Shown: positions 18,602 through 26,305 of the stretch, in pieces
Position numbering within the stretch: position 1 is the stretch's first letter
Layout of the letters: each line of letters begins with the position of its first letter
Assembly (NCBI GenBank): GCA_963974055.1
Contig: CAXBCP010000004.1
Coordinates: forward strand, 124,001-188,000
DNA length: 64,000 nucleotides
From: CAXBCP01 sp963974055
Lineage (GTDB): Bacteria > Pseudomonadota > Alphaproteobacteria > MPNO01 > UBA830
Reading direction: 5' to 3'
The notes under the pieces: generated by a model
Told to the model about the DNA's origin: nothing
The model's input: only the letters and a program-made list of their open reading frames with translations
Database searches by the model: none
Made by a program: the position numbers and the translations under genes

Positions 18602-19297
18602 CTATCCCGGGATGGCCCCGTGATAGAAGAAAATGCCCAGCCCCGACGCAAACAGCACCTGCCCCGCGAGACTGTGGAGTATCCACACCAGCGGAAAGGA
18701 CGACGTGCGGACATAGGCCCAGGCGAACGCTAGGCCGCCCGCGAAAGACAGGACGATTGCGACCCAGTTCGCGAAAAACCCGTGCGCCAGCGCAAAGACA
18801 AACGCACTGGCGATAATTGCCGTCGTATCGTTGGGAAACAGGACGCGGTATCGGCGGAAAAACAACAGCCTGTAGGCGATTTCCTGTCCCAGCACCGATA
18901 AGAACGGATAGAGCGCAATCACCAGCGCGAAACGTTCCGGATTGTAGAGCGGAAAACTGAGCAGCCGTTCGGGGATCAGCAGGAAGGTCAGCCCGAACGT
19001 CACAATCGCACAGGCGGCTATCGCCGCAACGATCAGCGGCACATGGCGCCCGATACCCCGGAAGTCCAGGATTTCAATCCATCTGAACCCCGGCGTCACG
19101 GCGAGCAGCAGCGCCGAGACGACAAAAACCGCCGCAAGCGGGGCGATCGCTCCCAGGGTGCCGAAGAAAAAGAGCTGGGCCGCCGGCACGACGAGAAACA
19201 GCACGGAAAACTCGGCCCGGAGACGAAAGCGGCTCAACGCTGCACGCGTTTCGGGCCGGGCGGCGGCGGCGCGTTTCCGGAACATGGTGGGATGCAT
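18602..19297 (-). CDS. CPBP (Abi/Rce1-like) intramembrane metalloprotease family protein
   Basis: The 231-residue product has about seven to eight hydrophobic segments and the three CPBP motifs: GQEIAYRLLFFRRY (motif 1), FVFALAHGFF (motif 2) and WILHSLAGQ (motif 3). Motif 1 reads QExxxR where most members have EExxxR, so the first glutamate, catalytic in Rce1, is glutamine here; the protein may be inactive or use the second glutamate. The two histidines are kept. It lies just upstream of the MmgE/PrpD gene on the minus strand, without obvious functional linkage to the catabolic genes, and diverges from the UbiD gene at 19392. Confidence 0.75.
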   Translation of the reverse strand: MHPTMFRKRAAAARPETRAALSRFRLRAEFSVLFLVVPAAQLFFFGTLGAIAPLAAVFVVSALLLAVTPGFRWIEILDFRGIGRHVPLIVAAIAACAIVTFGLTFLLIPERLLSFPLYNPERFALVIALYPFLSVLGQEIAYRLLFFRRYRVLFPNDTTAIIASAFVFALAHGFFANWVAIVLSFAGGLAFAWAYVRTSSFPLVWILHSLAGQVLFASGLGIFFYHGAIPG

Positions 19298-19349
19298 TTC
19301 ATGGATGATTCGCTATCAGCCCGATACGCGTCCTGCAAGCGCAATCCTG

Positions 19350-19374
19350 TATAAAGCTGACGCGTATATGCGTC
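19350..19374 (+). promoter_or_regulatory. Possible promoter/operator ahead of the first UbiD gene
   Basis: TATAAA at 19350-19355 could be a -10 box, though no good -35 lies 17 bases before it. It is followed by GACGC-GTATAT-GCGTC (19359-19374), a spaced inverted repeat with an AT-rich centre that would overlap the transcription start, 17 bases before the UbiD start codon. A repressor site is plausible. Confidence 0.3.
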
Positions 19375-19391
19375 TGTGGTACTAAAAAATC

Positions 19392-20876
19392 ATGACAGAT
19401 TTACCGGATACCAGCCCCGTCGCCGCAACCAATGCCGGTTGTGCCCTGCAATACGACGACCTGCGCGACTGGCTCGCCGCGGTCGAGGCCAATGGCGATC
19501 TTCAGGTCGTGAAAGGCGCCAACTGGCATACCGATATCGGCCAGGTTGTCGAGGTGATGTGCCACGACGAAGGCACGCCGTCGGTGCTGTTCGACAATGT
19601 CGAAGGGTGCCCCGAAGGGTTTCGTATCCTCGTGAACTGGTTTACCGGGACCCGCAAGAACCTGACCCTCGGGTTTCCGGAAAGCTTCAACAAGCTCGAT
19701 TTGTCGCGCGCCTATGCGGGGCACACGAAAAACCTGAAACCGATCCCGCACGAGATCGTGGAGGACGGCCCCGTTTTCCAGAACGTCCTCGAAGGCGACG
19801 ATATCGACGTGACGAAATTTCCCGCGCCGTTGTGGAACCCCGACGACGGCGGGCGTTATATCGGAACAGGTTGTTTCATCATAACGCGCGACCCGGATAC
19901 CGGCTGGATCAACTGCGGCACCTACCGGATCATGATCCACGACGAAAAGCGGGTCGCGCTTTACATTTCGCCCGGCAAGCACGGTCGTATCCACCGCGAC
20001 AAGTACATGGCGCGGGGAGAGCCGATGCCGGTCTGCATCGTCGTCGGAACGGATCCCTTGTCTTTCCTCACGTCGTCGACGGAAGCGCCGGAAGGCATGT
20101 GCGAACTCGACATGATGGGCGCCTATCGCGGTCATGCGGTCGAATGCTTAACCGGTAAACATACCGGCCTGCCGTTCCCGGCGTCGTCCGAGGTCGTTAT
20201 CGAAGGTTTCGTGAATCCCGGAAATACCGCGCCGGAAGGGCCGTTCGGCGAATGGCTCGGATATCAGGGCGGCGCGATGGAAGCCGAGCCCTGGGTGGAT
20301 ATCTCCGCGATTTATCACCGCGACGATCCGATCCTGCTGGGGGCGGCCCATATCCGCCTGCCCTATGAATACGCCCGCTACCGCGCCATCAGCCGCTCCG
20401 CGATCCTGAAGGAGAATATCGCGCGCGCCGGCGTGCCCGACGTGACCGAAGTGTGGGCGCACGAGGTCGGCGGATCGCGCCTTTTTCTGGCGGTTGCCAT
20501 CAAACAGCGTTATCCCGGCCATTCCGTGCAGGCGGGCCACATTGCGGCAATGTGCCATGCAGGCGCCTATCTTGGCCGGTTTGTGGTCGTCGTCGACGAG
20601 GATGTCGACGTCTCGAACCTGGAAGAAGTGATCTGGGCGGCCTGCACGCGCTGCGATCCCGCCGAGAATATCGCTTTCATCCGGGGAGCATGGTCGTCGT
20701 CGCTCGATCCGCTGATCCCGCCGGAAGACATCAAGGAAGGCAAGCTGTACAACAGCCGCGCCATCATCGATGCCTGCCGCCCTTTCCACTGGAAGGACGA
20801 CTTCCAGAAGGTCAACGCCCCGTCGCCCGAAGCGCGGCAGGAAGCATGGGACCGCTGGGCATATCTGCGGGAATGA
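19392..20876 (+). CDS. UbiD family decarboxylase
   Basis: The product is a cytoplasmic decarboxylase of the prenylated-FMN-dependent UbiD family, which removes or adds carboxyl groups on aromatic, heteroaromatic or unsaturated acids. The 494 residues include the arginine of CGTYRIMIH (near residue 180) and the paired glutamates of APEGPFGEWLGY (near residues 280-285), which supply the Arg-Glu-Glu catalytic triad. GAAHIRLPYEYARYRAISRS follows as the later cofactor/metal region. It is the first of three different UbiD genes in the window. No UbiX-type prenyltransferase is present, so cofactor must come from elsewhere. It is followed after 69 bases by two small envelope genes on the same strand. 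Confidence 0.9.
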   Translation: MTDLPDTSPVAATNAGCALQYDDLRDWLAAVEANGDLQVVKGANWHTDIGQVVEVMCHDEGTPSVLFDNVEGCPEGFRILVNWFTGTRKNLTLGFPESFNKLDLSRAYAGHTKNLKPIPHEIVEDGPVFQNVLEGDDIDVTKFPAPLWNPDDGGRYIGTGCFIITRDPDTGWINCGTYRIMIHDEKRVALYISPGKHGRIHRDKYMARGEPMPVCIVVGTDPLSFLTSSTEAPEGMCELDMMGAYRGHAVECLTGKHTGLPFPASSEVVIEGFVNPGNTAPEGPFGEWLGYQGGAMEAEPWVDISAIYHRDDPILLGAAHIRLPYEYARYRAISRSAILKENIARAGVPDVTEVWAHEVGGSRLFLAVAIKQRYPGHSVQAGHIAAMCHAGAYLGRFVVVVDEDVDVSNLEEVIWAACTRCDPAENIAFIRGAWSSSLDPLIPPEDIKEGKLYNSRAIIDACRPFHWKDDFQKVNAPSPEARQEAWDRWAYLRE

Positions 20877-20945
20877 GCCAGGCGGTGACGGATTCACGTT
20901 CACCCGCCCGTGTCTGCACAGATGCGTAAACAGAGGAGACGCGAT

Positions 20946-21317
20946 ATGCGGCGATGGTATTTGAGTGTTCTGGTAATCGGTGTGCTGACGATGGGCTCTG
21001 TCGGTGCGGCATTCGCCCACCACGGGTGGCGCTGGACGACCGGCGGAAATATCGAACTGACCGGCATGATAACGGCGGCCCGGCTTGGGAATCCCCATGG
21101 CGTGCTGACGGTGGACGCCGAGGGGCAGGTCTGGCGGGTCGAGGTCGGCCAGCCGTGGCGCAACGAACGCGCCGGTCTGAAACCGGGAGACCTGAAAAAG
21201 GGCGTCGAGATCCGCATCGTTGGCGAACCGTCCGCCGATATCAAGGACAAGCGCGTCAAGGCGGAACGCCTGTATATCGGGCCCAAAGAATACAAGCTTT
21301 ATCCCGAACGCGACTGA
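20946..21317 (+). CDS. Small exported protein, DUF6152-like
   Basis: The 123-residue product has a signal peptide (MRRWYLSVLVIGVLTMGSVG, cleavage near AFA-HHGW) and a single small beta-rich domain. The mature protein starts with HHGWRW, and later GNPHGVLTV and VWRVEVGQPWRNERAGL are the conserved stretches of the DUF6152 type. The function of this family is unknown; the exposed N-terminal histidine pair could bind a metal. I chose the ATG at 20946, eight bases after GGAG. Its stop is two bases before the next start, so it forms a unit with the membrane gene that follows. Confidence 0.7.
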   Translation: MRRWYLSVLVIGVLTMGSVGAAFAHHGWRWTTGGNIELTGMITAARLGNPHGVLTVDAEGQVWRVEVGQPWRNERAGLKPGDLKKGVEIRIVGEPSADIKDKRVKAERLYIGPKEYKLYPERD

Positions 21318-21319
21318 GT

Positions 21320-21790
21320 ATGACGGAAATCTGGTCGGCGCTGCAGGCCAGCGATCTTGCGGTCTGGATCAATTATTCGCGTTGGGCCTATGCCGCCGTG
21401 GCAACGGTGCATGTGCTTGCGATCGGCGCGCTGATCGGCTCGATCCTGACACTCGACCTGAGACTGATGGGGGTCGGGCGGTGGCTCGACCCGCACCAGC
21501 TCGCCCGATTTGTAGTGCCGGTCGCGGGAACGGCATTTTGTTTCGCCATCGTCAGCGGTGTGGTTCTGTTTATCGGCCGGGCCGGTGAATATGCGGCGTT
21601 CGGCACGTTCCGGATCAAGATTGCCCTGATTGTCGTCGCCGTTGCGATGATAGCGGCGGCGCATGTCCGCTATGGAATGCGGCTGGAACGGGCGAGCGAC
21701 CGCCAACGCTTCCACCTCGGTCTGGCGTCGATTCTCCTGTGGCTCGGCGTCGCCGTTTCCGGGCGCATGATCGCCTTCGTACACGGGTGA
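21320..21790 (+). CDS. Four-helix inner-membrane protein of unknown function
   Basis: The 156-residue product has four hydrophobic segments (about residues 25-47, 65-85, 95-113 and 132-152) linked by short loops. The pattern WAYAAVATVHVLAIGALIG followed by DLRLMGVGRW resembles small membrane proteins of the DUF2214 or DUF6644 type, which often accompany DUF6152 genes; I recall this from memory and am not certain. A histidine in VHVLAIG near residue 33 could face a metal or haem. It starts two bases after the DUF6152-like stop, so the two are co-expressed. Role unknown. Confidence 0.65.
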   Translation: MTEIWSALQASDLAVWINYSRWAYAAVATVHVLAIGALIGSILTLDLRLMGVGRWLDPHQLARFVVPVAGTAFCFAIVSGVVLFIGRAGEYAAFGTFRIKIALIVVAVAMIAAAHVRYGMRLERASDRQRFHLGLASILLWLGVAVSGRMIAFVHG

Positions 21791-21838
21791 TCTTCCGGCG
21801 CCGCCGGTTCGAATTTGACCCCTGGGACATTTCTTTTC

Positions 21839-21867
21839 TTGCAGCGATTCACCCGGCTGATCATACT
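21839..21867 (+). promoter_or_regulatory. Candidate sigma-70 promoter of a small transcription unit
   Basis: TTGCAG (21839-21844) and CATACT (21862-21867) are separated by exactly 17 bases. The promoter lies in a 333-base gap between protein genes and points to a short coding sequence at 21905 and a terminator at 22028. Confidence 0.45.
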
Positions 21868-21904
21868 CCTCTCCTGTGTTCAACAATCGAAAGGAGGTGA
21901 TCGA

Positions 21905-21982
21905 GTGTCTCATTGTCTAAAGGTGCGGCCTTCGGCTGCCAGGATCTGGATCGTCACCTCTGCAGAGGCTTGCTTCGACTGA
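21905..21982 (+). CDS. Candidate 25-residue peptide with a near-perfect ribosome site
   Basis: A GTG at 21905 is preceded by AAAGGAGGTGAT (21890-21901), which is nearly a full complement of the 3' end of 16S rRNA, with GGAGG seven bases before the start. The reading frame gives 25 residues, with CLKVRPSAARIWIVTSAEAC inside it and a stop at 21980. It sits between a promoter-like element and a hairpin terminator, so a small isolated transcription unit of about 180 bases is likely. The opposite strand holds a 28-residue frame (21910-21996) with a weaker ribosome site, so the strand is not proven. It may be a leader peptide, a small protein or part of a regulatory RNA. I do not recognise it. Confidence 0.4.
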   Translation: MSHCLKVRPSAARIWIVTSAEACFD

Positions 21983-22027
21983 CGTGATGTATTCATGGTC
22001 CGCTCCAGGGACCGTGTCTGACAATGG

Positions 22028-22053
22028 AAGGGTCGCCCGATCGGGCGGCCCTT
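22028..22053 (+). terminator. Hairpin terminator of the small transcription unit
   Basis: AAGGGTCGCCCG (22028-22039) pairs with CGGGCGGCCCTT (22042-22053) as a 12-pair stem with one G-U pair and a tiny loop. It is followed by CGTCTGTTT, a modest T-rich tail. It ends the unit that begins near 21870 and precedes the alpha/beta hydrolase gene. Confidence 0.6.
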
Positions 22054-22123
22054 CGTCTGTTTGGGCTTTCCCTTCGCCGGAATTCCGCCGCATACTGGCA
22101 ACAGAATAAAAGGGAGAAAAAAC

Positions 22124-22957
22124 ATGCCGATGGCAAAAGTGCGCGGACTGAACATCAACTACGAAATCGTCGGCCAGTCGGGACCGTGGGTGGCGCTGAT
22201 CACAGGCGGACGGCGCGGTTACCAGGAATTTTTGCCTCTGGCGGGAAAAATAGCCGCGAAGGGGTATCGCGTGCTGCTGCACGACCGGCGCAATACGGGT
22301 TCATCGGATATCAAGCTCGAAGCGCACGAGGTCGAGGAAGCGACCTGGGCCGACGACCTGCGGGAATTGCTGACCCAGCTCGACGCCGCGCCGGCGTTTA
22401 TCGGCGGTTCGTCGTCGGGCGCGCGGACGGCGATCATGTTCGGGTTGCGCCATCCTGATGCGACACGGGCGCTGATGCTGTTGCGCGTCACCGGCGGCGC
22501 GTTTCCGGCGAAGCGCCTGCCGGAGATGTATTACGGACAGTTTATCAAAATTGCCCAGGAAGGCGGCATGGCCGCCATCTGCGAGACAGAGACCTGGGCC
22601 GAGCGGATCGAGACGAACCCGGCGAACCGCGAAAAACTGATGTCGATGGATGCCGACGAATTCATCGCGACGCTCAGCCGCTGGAAGGAACTGTTCGAGG
22701 CGGGCGCCCATCTTCCCGTCATGGGCGTCACGGAGGACCAGCTCGGCAGCCTGAAAATGCCGACCATCGTGATTCCGGGCAACGACAACACCCATTCCTC
22801 GGAAAGCGGCCGGACCGCGCACCGGATGATCGAGGGCAGCGAGATGCACGACCTCGGGCTCGAAGACGAAGACGTGCCGCTCATTCCCTATCCGGACTGG
22901 GCGCCCTACGAGGCCGAAATCACCGACGTTCTGACGGGATTCATGGCGCGAAACTAG
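22124..22957 (+). CDS. Alpha/beta hydrolase
   Basis: The 277-residue product has the alpha/beta hydrolase fold of soluble esterases and C-C bond hydrolases. The nucleophile elbow is GGSSSGARTAI near residues 97-107, the strand GYRVLLHDRRNTGSSD precedes it, and an aspartate-histidine pair lies in VIPGNDNTHSSES near residue 220. The ATG at 22124 follows GGGAG at 22112-22116; an in-frame extension to 22061 has no such site. It has its own leader after the terminator at 22028-22053 and converges with the dehydrogenase gene at 22964 with only six bases between stops. The substrate is unknown. Confidence 0.83.
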   Translation: MPMAKVRGLNINYEIVGQSGPWVALITGGRRGYQEFLPLAGKIAAKGYRVLLHDRRNTGSSDIKLEAHEVEEATWADDLRELLTQLDAAPAFIGGSSSGARTAIMFGLRHPDATRALMLLRVTGGAFPAKRLPEMYYGQFIKIAQEGGMAAICETETWAERIETNPANREKLMSMDADEFIATLSRWKELFEAGAHLPVMGVTEDQLGSLKMPTIVIPGNDNTHSSESGRTAHRMIEGSEMHDLGLEDEDVPLIPYPDWAPYEAEITDVLTGFMARN

Positions 22958-22963
22958 GGTCGG

Positions 22964-24025
22964 CTAGAGAAGGCATTTGCCGCCGAACCGTTCGAGAAAT
23001 TTCGGGATCGCCGCTTCGTTGACGACGTGACGCGGAATTTCGCCCCGCATCGCGGTCATGGCAGCATTGATTGCCCACGGCACGGCAGGTTCCAGGCTGG
23101 CGCCCTTGTTCGCGCTTACCATATGCGGTGACACCAGCACCTTGTCGCCGAGGCCGCGCAGCGGCGATTGCAGGTCCAGCGGTTCGTCTTCGAATACGTC
23201 GAGCGCGGCGCCTGCGATGGTGTTGCGGTCGAGCGCGTAGAACAGGGCGTCTTCGTCGACAATCGGCCCCCGGGCGGCATTGAGCAGGATCGCCGTCGGT
23301 TTCATCATCCCGAACTGCGCCTCCGATATCAGGTGTTCGGTTTCTGCCGTCAGGTTGGAATGGATCGTCACGACATCGGATTCGCGGAGCAGGGTTTCCA
23401 GGTCGACCGCGCGGGCGTTGTGATGGGCGAATTTCGATTCGTCGACATAGGGATCGTGGGCGATCAGCCTTACCCGCCATGGCGCCAGCAGGTCGCACAG
23501 CCGCGACCCGATCCGCCCGAGCCCGATTATGCCGACCGTTATGCCGTCATATCCATCCTGGCGCGCACCGAGATACGTGCCGGTAAGGGAATCGTCCCGC
23601 CAGCCGCCGTCGCGCACGTGGCGGTCTTTTTCGCGCGTTTTCTTCAGCATCGTCAGCATCATCGTCATCGTGCCTTCGGCAACGCCGCCCCAGTTCGCTT
23701 CCGTCGGCGAGTGGGTGACGAGGATGCCGAGATCGGCGGCGGCATCGATATCGACATCGTCATAACCGATGGTCAGCTTGGCGATGATCCGCATCTGCGG
23801 CAGCCTCGCCATGAAATCGTGGGTAAAGGTGAAGCCGCGCATGACCGCGCCGATGATCGCATCGCGTCCGTCCGCCAGCGGAAAGACGTTACTTTCGTCC
23901 GCGCCGAACGCCCGCCGCCATTCGGCGTTTCCAAATGTGACTTCGCAGCCCGCGTCTTCGAATTCGCGGTATTTCGCGTCCACATCGCCCATCGGCGTGT
24001 AGACCAGTACTCTGGGATCGGCCAT
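22964..24025 (-). CDS. D-2-hydroxyacid dehydrogenase (SerA/GyaR-like)
   Basis: The product is an NAD(P)-dependent oxidoreductase for a D-2-hydroxyacid. The 353 residues hold the nucleotide-binding motif GLGRIG at 168-173, the catalytic arginine in LLNAARGPIVDEDALF, the glutamate in DVFEDEPL and the histidine in VLVSPHMVSANKG. GGGAG precedes the ATG at eight bases. It is encoded upstream of a TctC-type receptor gene on the same strand order (receptor gene 24108-25139 is transcribed first), separated by a strong hairpin, so it is probably transcribed at a lower level or separately. The natural substrate is not evident. Confidence 0.87.
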   Translation of the reverse strand: MADPRVLVYTPMGDVDAKYREFEDAGCEVTFGNAEWRRAFGADESNVFPLADGRDAIIGAVMRGFTFTHDFMARLPQMRIIAKLTIGYDDVDIDAAADLGILVTHSPTEANWGGVAEGTMTMMLTMLKKTREKDRHVRDGGWRDDSLTGTYLGARQDGYDGITVGIIGLGRIGSRLCDLLAPWRVRLIAHDPYVDESKFAHHNARAVDLETLLRESDVVTIHSNLTAETEHLISEAQFGMMKPTAILLNAARGPIVDEDALFYALDRNTIAGAALDVFEDEPLDLQSPLRGLGDKVLVSPHMVSANKGASLEPAVPWAINAAMTAMRGEIPRHVVNEAAIPKFLERFGGKCLL

Positions 24026-24062
24026 TTCGGAATTCTCCCTGTTGTCTTGGTCGCATAGAAAA

Positions 24063-24087
24063 CCCCGGCCGGTGGAACCGGCCGGGG
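24063..24087 (-). terminator. Rho-independent terminator after the second TctC-type gene
   Basis: CCCCGGCCGG (24063-24072) and CCGGCCGGGG (24078-24087) form a perfect ten-pair stem with a five-base loop. On the minus strand the stem is followed directly by TTTTCT, and it begins 21 bases after the stop of the receptor gene. This is the clearest intrinsic terminator in the first half of the window. Confidence 0.75.
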
Positions 24088-24107
24088 CCTGTTTGCAGAT
24101 GATCGGC

Positions 24108-25139
24108 CTATTTCTTATTGAGGCCGAGCGCTACCCGCATGCGGTCGATGGTGGCCTGGTCGGTATCGGTGATACGTACCGCCGCAGCCTGCATTTCCTG
24201 CCAGCTCGCGGATTCCCAGGTCATTTTTCGCTTTGCAGCGCCGGCGATGACTTCCGGGTCTTCGATCGCACTCTTGAACGCCGCGCGCAGCGCCGCAAGC
24301 CGGTCCGCGGGAACGCCGGGAGGGGCCAGCCAGCCGCGACCCAGGACCATGTTGCCGGCCATGAGTTCGGCAATCTTCTTGTCGGCCGGATCGGTTACGA
24401 GATCCTTGAGCAGCGGAACGTCGGGACGGTCCTTAAGCGGGGTATCAGCATTGGCGGCAATCACGTTGAATTTTTCAATCATATGCGGCCGGGCGATCTT
24501 GTATCCCGACCAGGAAGACTGGAAGCCTGAAACTTCATTCTTGTCCAGCGCGATGTAAATTCCACCCATGCCGCGATAGCCGGTAATCACCTTGAATTTG
24601 GTGCCGAGCATCGCATTCACCAGCGTCGGCACGACATAGGTCTGTGAACCCTTGCCGGTAGACCCGAGGACGACCTGTGTCTTCTTGGCGTCATCCATCG
24701 ATTTCACGCCCGTGGACTTGTAGACGATAAATGCGCTGCGCGGTTGATCCGCGCCGCCGAGGAATTGAAAATTCTTGGCGACGTATTTTACGCCGGTGGT
24801 GCGCAGACGCGATGCCAGTGGCGTGTCCGACAGCAGGACGCCGATCATCGTGCCGTCTTTGCGGCCTTTCGAATACAGGAAATTCGCGGCCTTGGTGCCG
24901 CCGGCGCCGCCCATGTTCTGGACGATGATCGTCGGGTTGCCCGGGATGCGTTTTTCGAGATGGGGGGCCAGGTACTGGGTGTATTGCGTATGTCCGCCAC
25001 CGGGACCGGCAGCGACGACGACCGTAATGGTTTTGCCTTTATAAAAGTCGCCGACTGCATCGGCGGCGACAGGCGCTGTCACGCCGGCGGTCAGGATGGC
25101 TGTGGTCGCCAGCAGGGGTAGTGAATGCCGTATTATCAT
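24108..25139 (-). CDS. Tripartite tricarboxylate transporter receptor, TctC/Bug family (second copy)
   Basis: The 343-residue product is a periplasmic Bug-family binding protein. The signal peptide (MIIRHSLPLLATTAILTAGV, cleavage near VAA-DAVGD) is followed by the family block DFYKGKTITVVVAAGPGGGH and IPGNPTIIVQNMGGAGG. Later blocks such as VVPTLVNAMLGTKFKVI and GYRGMGGIYIALDKNEV are shared with the receptor encoded at 9174, so they are paralogues. The ATG at 25139 follows GGGAG; an in-frame start at 25172 would bury the signal peptide. No tctAB genes are in the window. A strong terminator follows. Confidence 0.87.
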   Translation of the reverse strand: MIIRHSLPLLATTAILTAGVTAPVAADAVGDFYKGKTITVVVAAGPGGGHTQYTQYLAPHLEKRIPGNPTIIVQNMGGAGGTKAANFLYSKGRKDGTMIGVLLSDTPLASRLRTTGVKYVAKNFQFLGGADQPRSAFIVYKSTGVKSMDDAKKTQVVLGSTGKGSQTYVVPTLVNAMLGTKFKVITGYRGMGGIYIALDKNEVSGFQSSWSGYKIARPHMIEKFNVIAANADTPLKDRPDVPLLKDLVTDPADKKIAELMAGNMVLGRGWLAPPGVPADRLAALRAAFKSAIEDPEVIAGAAKRKMTWESASWQEMQAAAVRITDTDQATIDRMRVALGLNKK

Positions 25140-25216
25140 TGAAATCGTCTCCCTTGATTGGTATTGCCGCAAAGTATGGCATATCGCCGCGGTCTTTGGC
25201 GAATGGCGTTTGGGGC

Positions 25217-26140
25217 CTATCCCATCGTCAGAATCAGCTTGCCGCGCAGATGCCGGGTTTCGCTGACCTTTTGCGCTTCCGCGGCGTCTTTCAGATCGAA
25301 CAAGGTCAGTTCGGGAACGGTTACGGCGCCGGCATCGTAGAGCTCGACGATACGCTCCATATAGGACCGAGCCCGCCCGACACTGGGACGAAGCGAAACC
25401 ACATCGTCGCGCGGCGCTTCGGGCGCCTTGGCACCGGAGGCAATGAACGCGGCCCGCCCGCCCGGTTTCAGCACCTTGAAGCCTTCGATTGCGACGTCGC
25501 CGCCGACCGTATCGAACACGGCGTCACAGTCCGATACGACCTGTGTGAAATCCTGGACGTTGTAATCGATGATTTCATCCGCGCCGAGCCCGCGCACGTA
25601 GTCGTGGTTGCGGGCACTGGCTGTCGTGACGACATGTGCACCGATATGCTTTGCAAGCTGGATGGCAAAACCGGCAACGCCGCCGGCGCCGCCCTGGATC
25701 AGTATTTTTTCGCCGGGCTGCAATTTCAGGGATTCTTCGAGGGAGATAATCGCGGTGAGCCCGATCAGCGACAGGGCATTGATATCCACGTGGGAGATAT
25801 GATCCGGCTTTTTCGCCAGAACCGCCGCCTTGGTCGCCAGTTTTTCGCAATAGGTTCCTTCCTGGCCGACCGGCAACACGCCGAACACGGCATCGCCGAT
25901 AGCCAGATCGGTTACATCTGCGCCGACTTCGCTGACGACACCGGAAAAATCGCGACCGCAGATATAGGGAAAAAAGGCGGTCGGGGCATAGGAACCCGCG
26001 CGAACCTTCCAGTCGGCGCCGTTGACGCTGGCCGCGCGGATATCGGCAACGATTTCGCCGGCCCCGGCGACGGGATCCGGCAGGTCGCCGTATTTCAGTA
26101 CGTCGGCACCGCCATTTTCTTCGAAATATACTGCTTTCAT
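25217..26140 (-). CDS. NAD(P)H quinone oxidoreductase-like, zinc-free MDR family
   Basis: The 307-residue product is a medium-chain dehydrogenase/reductase without the zinc ligands, the class that reduces quinones or enones with NADPH. The N-terminal GroES-like part (MKAVYFEENGGADVLKYGDL) and the Rossmann motif ILIQGGAGGVAGFAIQLAKH near residue 140 are clear. It is transcribed alone, 77 bases upstream of the receptor gene on the same strand and divergent from an amidohydrolase gene. It is one of three such oxidoreductases in the window, each beside an amidohydrolase or acyl-CoA ligase. Confidence 0.87.
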   Translation of the reverse strand: MKAVYFEENGGADVLKYGDLPDPVAGAGEIVADIRAASVNGADWKVRAGSYAPTAFFPYICGRDFSGVVSEVGADVTDLAIGDAVFGVLPVGQEGTYCEKLATKAAVLAKKPDHISHVDINALSLIGLTAIISLEESLKLQPGEKILIQGGAGGVAGFAIQLAKHIGAHVVTTASARNHDYVRGLGADEIIDYNVQDFTQVVSDCDAVFDTVGGDVAIEGFKVLKPGGRAAFIASGAKAPEAPRDDVVSLRPSVGRARSYMERIVELYDAGAVTVPELTLFDLKDAAEAQKVSETRHLRGKLILTMG

Positions 26141-26156
26141 CGCTGTTCCGGCCTTT

Positions 26157-26276
26157 TGTCTGATTGCTGTCTGATTGTATGAGCGCGGAGTTTAGCCGTT
26201 TAAGGCGATACTGTGAAAGTGCATCCGCCGGATTGAGTCCGTCGCCATATTGGCCCACAATCCGGTCGTTATCCGG
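26157..26276. promoter_or_regulatory. Divergent intergenic region with repeated motifs
   Basis: Between the divergent oxidoreductase (start 26140) and amidohydrolase (start 26306) genes, TGTCTGATTG occurs twice (26157-26166 and 26168-26177) with an 11-base period, about one helical turn. CCGGATTG (26228-26235) and CAATCCGG (26258-26265) form an inverted repeat, and ATCCGG recurs at 26271-26276. These look like regulator sites for one or both genes. No convincing -35/-10 pair was found. Confidence 0.35.
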
Positions 26277-26305
26277 ATTTACCGAAATTTAGCAGGGGCA
26301 TGGCC

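Noticed and set aside
21910..21996. 28-residue minus-strand frame opposite the small peptide candidate, at first considered as a PqqA-like precursor
   Set aside because: It lacks the conserved Glu-x3-Tyr of PqqA and no pqq genes are near. The plus strand has the stronger ribosome site, promoter and terminator. I keep the strand question open in the feature entry.
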